This document shows positions 60,225 through 64,000 of a stretch of 64,000 nucleotides of DNA, piece after piece (within the stretch, counting starts at the first letter, position 1; every line of letters begins with the position of its first letter). A model generated the notes under the pieces. It had not been told where the DNA came from. It did no database searches and worked only from the letters and a program-made list of their open reading frames with translations. The position numbers and the translations under genes were made by a program. This stretch comes from Alphaproteobacteria bacterium (GTDB lineage Bacteria; Pseudomonadota; Alphaproteobacteria; UBA8366; GCA-2717185): positions 93,728 to 157,727 of the forward strand of contig JBBDQU010000022.1 in assembly GCA_040905865.1 (NCBI GenBank), read 5' to 3'.

Positions 60225-61028
60225 ATGGGGCCGTATGAATTTCCCGGTTTCGACCCGATTGCGTTCTCGATCGGCCCGTTGGCCATACGCTGGTACGCGC
60301 TGGCCTATATCGGGGGTCTGATGGGGGCATGGCGCTACGGGATGTGGCTGGCGAAGCGGCTGCCCGACCTGCTCACCCCGAAACAGATCGACGATTTTCT
60401 GATCTGGGCGACGCTTGGCGTCATCCTCGGCGGGCGGCTCGGCTATGTCATTTTCTACAAGCCCGTCTATTACCTGGAAAACCTGCTGGAAATTCCGCAA
60501 ATGTGGAACGGGGGAATGTCGTTCCATGGCGGCCTGGCCGGCGTTATCCTGGCGGCGATCCTGTTTGCGCGGCATCGCGGCATCGCGTTCTTTGCGCTGG
60601 CGGATATCCTCGCGGCAGCCGCGCCGATCGGGCTGTTCCTGGGGCGGATTGCGAATTTCATCAATGGCGAGTTGTGGGGCCGGCCGACCGATGGACCTTT
60701 CGGTGTGATTTTTCCGCATGCCGGCAACGTGCCACGCCACCCCAGCCAGCTTTACGAAGCGGCGCTTGAAGGGCTGCTGCTGTTCATCGTCCTGGCCGTG
60801 CTGGTTATTCCGATGCAGGCAAGGCGGCGCGTCGGTCTGGCCAGCGGCGTCTTTTTGATCGGCTACGGCTTGTCCCGCATGCTGGTGGAGACCGTCCGGG
60901 AGCCGGACGAATTCATCGGATTGCTGGCTTTCGGGTCGACCTGGGGACAGTGGCTGTCGGTGCCGATGGTGGCGTTTGGCCTGTTCCTGGCCGTTCGCGG
61001 CATGCGACGGCCCCCGGTTGACGCTTGA
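60225..61028 (+). CDS. lgt: Prolipoprotein diacylglyceryl transferase
   Basis: The 267-residue inner-membrane enzyme that adds diacylglycerol to the lipobox cysteine of prolipoproteins. The family signature 'GRIANFINGELWGRPTD' and 'FHGGLAGV' are present, with about seven hydrophobic segments. It starts five bases after hldD and its stop overlaps the next gene (TTGA). Confidence 0.96.
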   Translation: MGPYEFPGFDPIAFSIGPLAIRWYALAYIGGLMGAWRYGMWLAKRLPDLLTPKQIDDFLIWATLGVILGGRLGYVIFYKPVYYLENLLEIPQMWNGGMSFHGGLAGVILAAILFARHRGIAFFALADILAAAAPIGLFLGRIANFINGELWGRPTDGPFGVIFPHAGNVPRHPSQLYEAALEGLLLFIVLAVLVIPMQARRRVGLASGVFLIGYGLSRMLVETVREPDEFIGLLAFGSTWGQWLSVPMVAFGLFLAVRGMRRPPVDA

Positions 61029-62104
61029 ACCGCCTGGCGCGCCTGATCGCGCGGCGGATCGCGTCGTCCGGCCCGATCAGTATCTCGGAATACATGGCGC
61101 TGGCGCTGGGCCATCCGGAACTGGGATACTACACCACCCGCGACCCGTTCGGTCGTGCGGGCGACTTCATTACAGCACCGGAAATCAGTCAGGTTTTCGG
61201 TGAAATGATCGGGTTGTGGTGGGTCGCGGTCTGGCGGGAGATGGGTGCGCCTGACCGGTTCCGGCTGGTCGAACTGGGCCCGGGGCGCGGCACCCTGATG
61301 GCGGATGCGTTGCGCGCCGCGACGGTGGCGCCGGATTTTGTCCGGGCGGCGCAGGTCCATCTCGTGGAAACCAGCCCGGTGTTGCGGGAAGCACAGCGCA
61401 CGACGCTGACCGGACGACATATCCACTGGCACGACCGTTTCGACGAGGTCCCGGACGGTCCGGTACTGTTGGTCGCCAACGAATTTTTCGATGCGCTGCC
61501 GGTGCGCCAATTGCAGCGCACATCGGCGGGCTGGCGCGAAAGGCTGGTCGGCAACGGTACGGACGGGCTGGTATTCGTCCTGTCCGCACCGGGTGTGCCT
61601 GCCGAGGTATTGCTCCATCCCGATGTGCGGAACGGCGCGCCGGAAGGCGCGATTGCGGAGATCCAGCCGGCGGCCCTGTCCACCGCCGCCGCCATCGCCG
61701 CCCGGATTTCGGCGGCGGGCGGCGCCGCGCTGATCGTCGACTACGGGTATGTCGACAGTGCCCCCGGCGATACGCTGCAGGCGGTCAGGGCGCACAGGCC
61801 GCATGACGTGCTGGCCGATCCCGGTGCGGCGGATCTGACCGTACATGTGGATTTCGCCGCGCTGGGCCGCGCGGCGGGTGATTCGGTGCGGCATTTTGGC
61901 CCGTGCGGGCAGGGAGTGTTCCTGCAGGCGCTGGGCGTGGAGTTGCGGGCCGAACAGCTGATGGCGAAGGCAACGCCCGAACAGCAGTCGGCGATCCGGT
62001 CCGGCTTGACGCGCTTGATCGATCCGGCGGAAATGGGCATTTTGTTCAAGGTATTGGCCCTGACGCAGCAGGGCATGCCCGTCCCTCCCGGCTTCGAAGG
62101 CTGA
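61025..62104 (+). CDS. MidA/NDUFAF7-type SAM methyltransferase (DUF185)
   Basis: A 359-residue class I methyltransferase of the NDUFAF7/MidA family, whose eukaryotic member methylates a complex I arginine. 'ELGPGRGTLMADAL' binds SAM; 'YYTTRDPFGRAGDFITAPE' and 'VANEFFDALPVRQL' are family motifs. The start is TTG 61025, overlapping the lgt stop. Confidence 0.9.
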   Translation: MNRLARLIARRIASSGPISISEYMALALGHPELGYYTTRDPFGRAGDFITAPEISQVFGEMIGLWWVAVWREMGAPDRFRLVELGPGRGTLMADALRAATVAPDFVRAAQVHLVETSPVLREAQRTTLTGRHIHWHDRFDEVPDGPVLLVANEFFDALPVRQLQRTSAGWRERLVGNGTDGLVFVLSAPGVPAEVLLHPDVRNGAPEGAIAEIQPAALSTAAAIAARISAAGGAALIVDYGYVDSAPGDTLQAVRAHRPHDVLADPGAADLTVHVDFAALGRAAGDSVRHFGPCGQGVFLQALGVELRAEQLMAKATPEQQSAIRSGLTRLIDPAEMGILFKVLALTQQGMPVPPGFEG

Positions 62105-62110
62105 TTGTTC

Positions 62111-62890
62111 ATGACCGACTCCGTAACTTTCCTCACGTCGCCCGCGTTACGGGACCCGAAGCGGCTGCGGCACGGATTTTTCACCCGTCGGGGCGGGGTC
62201 AGTACCGGGATCTACGGTTCGCTCAATACCGGGTACGGCTCCGATGACGACGCGGTCGCGGTGACGGAAAACCGGCGGCGGATCGCGGAAACCCTGGAAC
62301 TGCCGGCGCTGAATACGGTCCATCAGGTGCATGGGCGAAACGTCGCCCATGTCGTCGATGCCTGGCGCCCGGGCGATGCGCCGAAATGCGACGCGATGGT
62401 GACCGACCGGCCGGGAATCGCGCTTGGCATCCTGACGGCGGATTGCGCGCCGGTCCTGTTCGCCGATGCGGAAGCGGGCGTGATCGGCGCGGCGCATGCG
62501 GGCTGGAAAGGCGCCGTCACCGGCGTGTTGCAGGCCACGATTGCGGCGATGGAAGGCCTGGGCGCCCGCCGCGACGCCATCGCGGCGGCGGTGGGCCCGA
62601 CGATTGCTCAGGCGTCCTATGAGGTCGGGCCGGAATTTCCGGCGCCGTTCCTGGCCGGGAATTCGGACAATGCGCGGTTTTTCGGGGCATCCGCGCGCGC
62701 GGGACACTACATGTTCGACCTGCCGGGCTTTATCGAATCCGTGCTCGTCGCACAGGGGCTCGGCACCGTCGACGTTCTGGCGGTGGATACCTGTGCCGAT
62801 CCGGAGCGGTTCTTCAGCTACCGGCGCGCGACACATCGCGGCGAACCGGATTATGGCCGGGGTCTTTCGGCCATCGCGCTGAATCCTTAG
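62111..62890 (+). CDS. pgeF: PgeF/YfiH peptidoglycan editing factor
   Basis: A 259-residue YfiH-family protein (formerly called multicopper polyphenol oxidase), which removes L-Ala-containing errors from cell-wall precursors. 'HGFFTRRGGVSTG', 'VHQVHGRNVAHV' and 'LTADCAPVLFAD' with 'GAAHAGWKGAVTGVL' carry the zinc/copper His and Cys. ATG 62111 is preferred over an in-frame TTG at 62105. Six bases follow the MidA-type gene. Confidence 0.93.
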   Translation: MTDSVTFLTSPALRDPKRLRHGFFTRRGGVSTGIYGSLNTGYGSDDDAVAVTENRRRIAETLELPALNTVHQVHGRNVAHVVDAWRPGDAPKCDAMVTDRPGIALGILTADCAPVLFADAEAGVIGAAHAGWKGAVTGVLQATIAAMEGLGARRDAIAAAVGPTIAQASYEVGPEFPAPFLAGNSDNARFFGASARAGHYMFDLPGFIESVLVAQGLGTVDVLAVDTCADPERFFSYRRATHRGEPDYGRGLSAIALNP

Positions 62891-62906
62891 GAGCGCCCCA
62901 ATCATC

Positions 62907-62975
62907 ATGCCATATTTGATACAGATGCTGGCCTTGACCCTCGTGCTGCTCGTGGCGAGCTGTGCGCTTTTTTGA
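62907..62975 (+). CDS. Candidate 22-residue lipopeptide ORF
   Basis: A tiny frame, MPYLIQMLALTLVLLVASCA then LF and stop, with a hydrophobic core and a lipobox-like 'VASC'. AGGAG lies 13 bases upstream, farther than usual. Its end overlaps the start of the next lipoprotein gene in another frame. Real entericidin-like lipoproteins are longer, so this may be a chance frame or an upstream leader. Confidence 0.3.
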   Translation: MPYLIQMLALTLVLLVASCALF

Positions 62976-63843
62976 TCCCCGACGCATTCTCGTGGGCTTC
63001 CTGCTGCTTGCGATGGCGGGCTGTGGTCCGCTGCCGCGGCCGTTCAAGGAGGGTAATGGCGTGGAAAGCCCGTTCGAGGCTATCCAGGACAGTGCCGGCG
63101 TCGTCGTCGTTCCGATCGAAGGCGCGCCCGCCGCCGCGTCCGGACCGCTGACGGAAATCCTGGCGGCGGCGCTGGTGCGCAGGGGGATTCCGGCGACGAC
63201 CGGGGGCGCCCTGAAAAACGGGTCCCTGCTGGAAGGACTGGCGGCCTCGCCCGGGCCTGCGGGCGACCTGCTGATCGACTGGAACCTGACGGACGAATCC
63301 GGCGCAAGCGTGACAGCCTTTTCGACCCGCCACCCGGTAACTCAGGCCGCGTGGCAGGCGGGCAGGGTGGCGGATCTCGAGCGCATCGCGGACGCGACAG
63401 CGGCGGCAATCGCCGAATCGCTGCGCGGTCCCGCGATGTCCGTCCGGGATATCCCCGAAAAACAACGATCCCGATTTGCCGTGGTGTCCGTCAACGGGGC
63501 GCCCGGCGATGGTAACGAGGCGCTGAAGACGGCGTTTGAAGCCATGTTACGGCGCACCGGTCTGCCCGTAACCGCGAATCCGGAAGAGGCGGCCATCCTG
63601 ATTTACGGCGTCGTCAGGGTGACGCCGGCGGCGGACGGCAGGGATTCACTTTCACTTGTCTGGACGCTTCGGGACCCCGACGGCGTGGAAATCGGGGAAC
63701 TGAAGCAGTCCAATCAGGTGCGCCACGGCGAACTCGACGCCAAATGGGGCGCTTTGGCCTATGACATTACCGCCGCCGTGGTCAGCGACGTCGCCCGGAT
63801 CATGACGATCATCGACGATGCCGAAGCGGTCCGCCGGCGTTAA
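62962..63843 (+). CDS. Lipoprotein, unknown function
   Basis: A 293-residue protein starting at GTG with a signal sequence 'ILVGFLLLAMAGC' (lipobox cysteine 21), so lipid-anchored. The rest has two similar halves ('GVVVVPIEGAPAAASGPLTE' and 'RFAVVSVNGAPGDGNEALKT'), which suggests an internal duplication. No known family is recognised. Its position after lgt and pgeF is consistent with an envelope role. Confidence 0.75.
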   Translation: MRFFDPRRILVGFLLLAMAGCGPLPRPFKEGNGVESPFEAIQDSAGVVVVPIEGAPAAASGPLTEILAAALVRRGIPATTGGALKNGSLLEGLAASPGPAGDLLIDWNLTDESGASVTAFSTRHPVTQAAWQAGRVADLERIADATAAAIAESLRGPAMSVRDIPEKQRSRFAVVSVNGAPGDGNEALKTAFEAMLRRTGLPVTANPEEAAILIYGVVRVTPAADGRDSLSLVWTLRDPDGVEIGELKQSNQVRHGELDAKWGALAYDITAAVVSDVARIMTIIDDAEAVRRR

Positions 63844-64000
63844 AGGTGCGCGTTTAACGCGATGGGTCAGAGTCAGGCGGCGGTTGAATCGTCAGGGTCG
63901 ACTCCGGCAAATCATGATCTATTTTAGCGGGAATCAGTCGTAATGTCCAGGGCTGAATCATAAATTGTTAATGCGCTGAGGGACGAACAGGATTCTTATG
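63844..64000 (+). other. Intergenic region and start of next gene
   Basis: About 150 non-coding bases after the lipoprotein gene. An ATG at 63998-64000 has an AGGA-type site five to seven bases upstream, probably the start of a gene lying outside the window. It cannot be identified from the visible sequence. Confidence 0.4.

Overview
The window reads as a stretch of chromosome from a GC-rich alphaproteobacterium, most likely in or near Rhodospirillales. This is inferred from gene order and protein families, not from a marker gene. The clues are the mdh-sucCDAB block, an SRP RNA immediately upstream of dnaX-ybaB-recR, def-fmt-truA, dapD-dapE, a CycM-type membrane cytochrome c, a DUF2336 protein and a YbjN-proC pair. 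Genes lie on both strands and are densely packed, often with start and stop codons overlapping. No gene-free stretch exceeds about 250 bases. I found no tRNA, rRNA, CRISPR array or transposase.

Layout. 1-8.9 kb: end of yidC, engB (apparently with a CTG start), argB, then on the minus strand a PAS/GAF/GGDEF protein followed by a DUF2336 protein, then a HAD phosphatase and dapD-dapE-Yip1-like membrane protein. 8.9-11.2 kb: a visibly AT-richer insert that begins with a perfect 18-bp hairpin and carries an APH-fold kinase and a zinc-ribbon methyltransferase. 11.3-24 kb: housekeeping genes for tRNA modification and formylation (truA, fmt, def), recombination and replication (rmuC, recR, ybaB, dnaX, SRP RNA), nudC, pheA, kdsB, a cytochrome c and a histidinol-phosphatase-like gene. 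24-32 kb: the oligopeptide ABC importer yejABEF followed closely by two dehydrogenase genes. 32-41.5 kb: zapE and the TCA block mdh-sucC-sucD-sucA-sucB, with no lpd after it. 41.5-48.7 kb: a minus-strand accessory metabolic run made of an L-arabinonate-type dehydratase, an RraA-family protein, a TauD-type dioxygenase, a truncated HbpS/GlcG-family gene, an old-yellow-enzyme, an ICL/PEP-mutase-type lyase, a DUF350 protein and a trypsin-like protease. 49-54 kb: cytochrome c', an ECF sigma/anti-sigma pair, an orphan ParA and the nitrogen-PTS enzyme ptsP. 54-59 kb: a minus-strand run of ubiK, YbjN, proC, a TetR regulator, csaA, a divergent class III cyclase-like gene and a VOC protein. 59-64 kb: hldD, lgt, a MidA-type methyltransferase, pgeF and a lipoprotein.

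How it fits together. Most of the window is core metabolism and envelope or translation housekeeping: lysine/DAP, arginine, proline and phenylalanine synthesis, KDO and heptose supply for LPS, lipoprotein maturation and the TCA cycle. Signalling genes are the c-di-GMP synthase, the ECF pair, PtsP and the cyclase-like protein. The parts most worth a second look are the AT-rich kinase/methyltransferase insert with its hairpin; basic Ala/Lys/Pro-rich C-terminal tails shared by Mdh, SucA and UbiK; the cyclase-like protein that keeps its metal aspartates but lacks other canonical catalytic residues; and the sugar-acid cluster with a decayed HbpS-family member. None of these is established here as a new system; each is an observation with a stated test.
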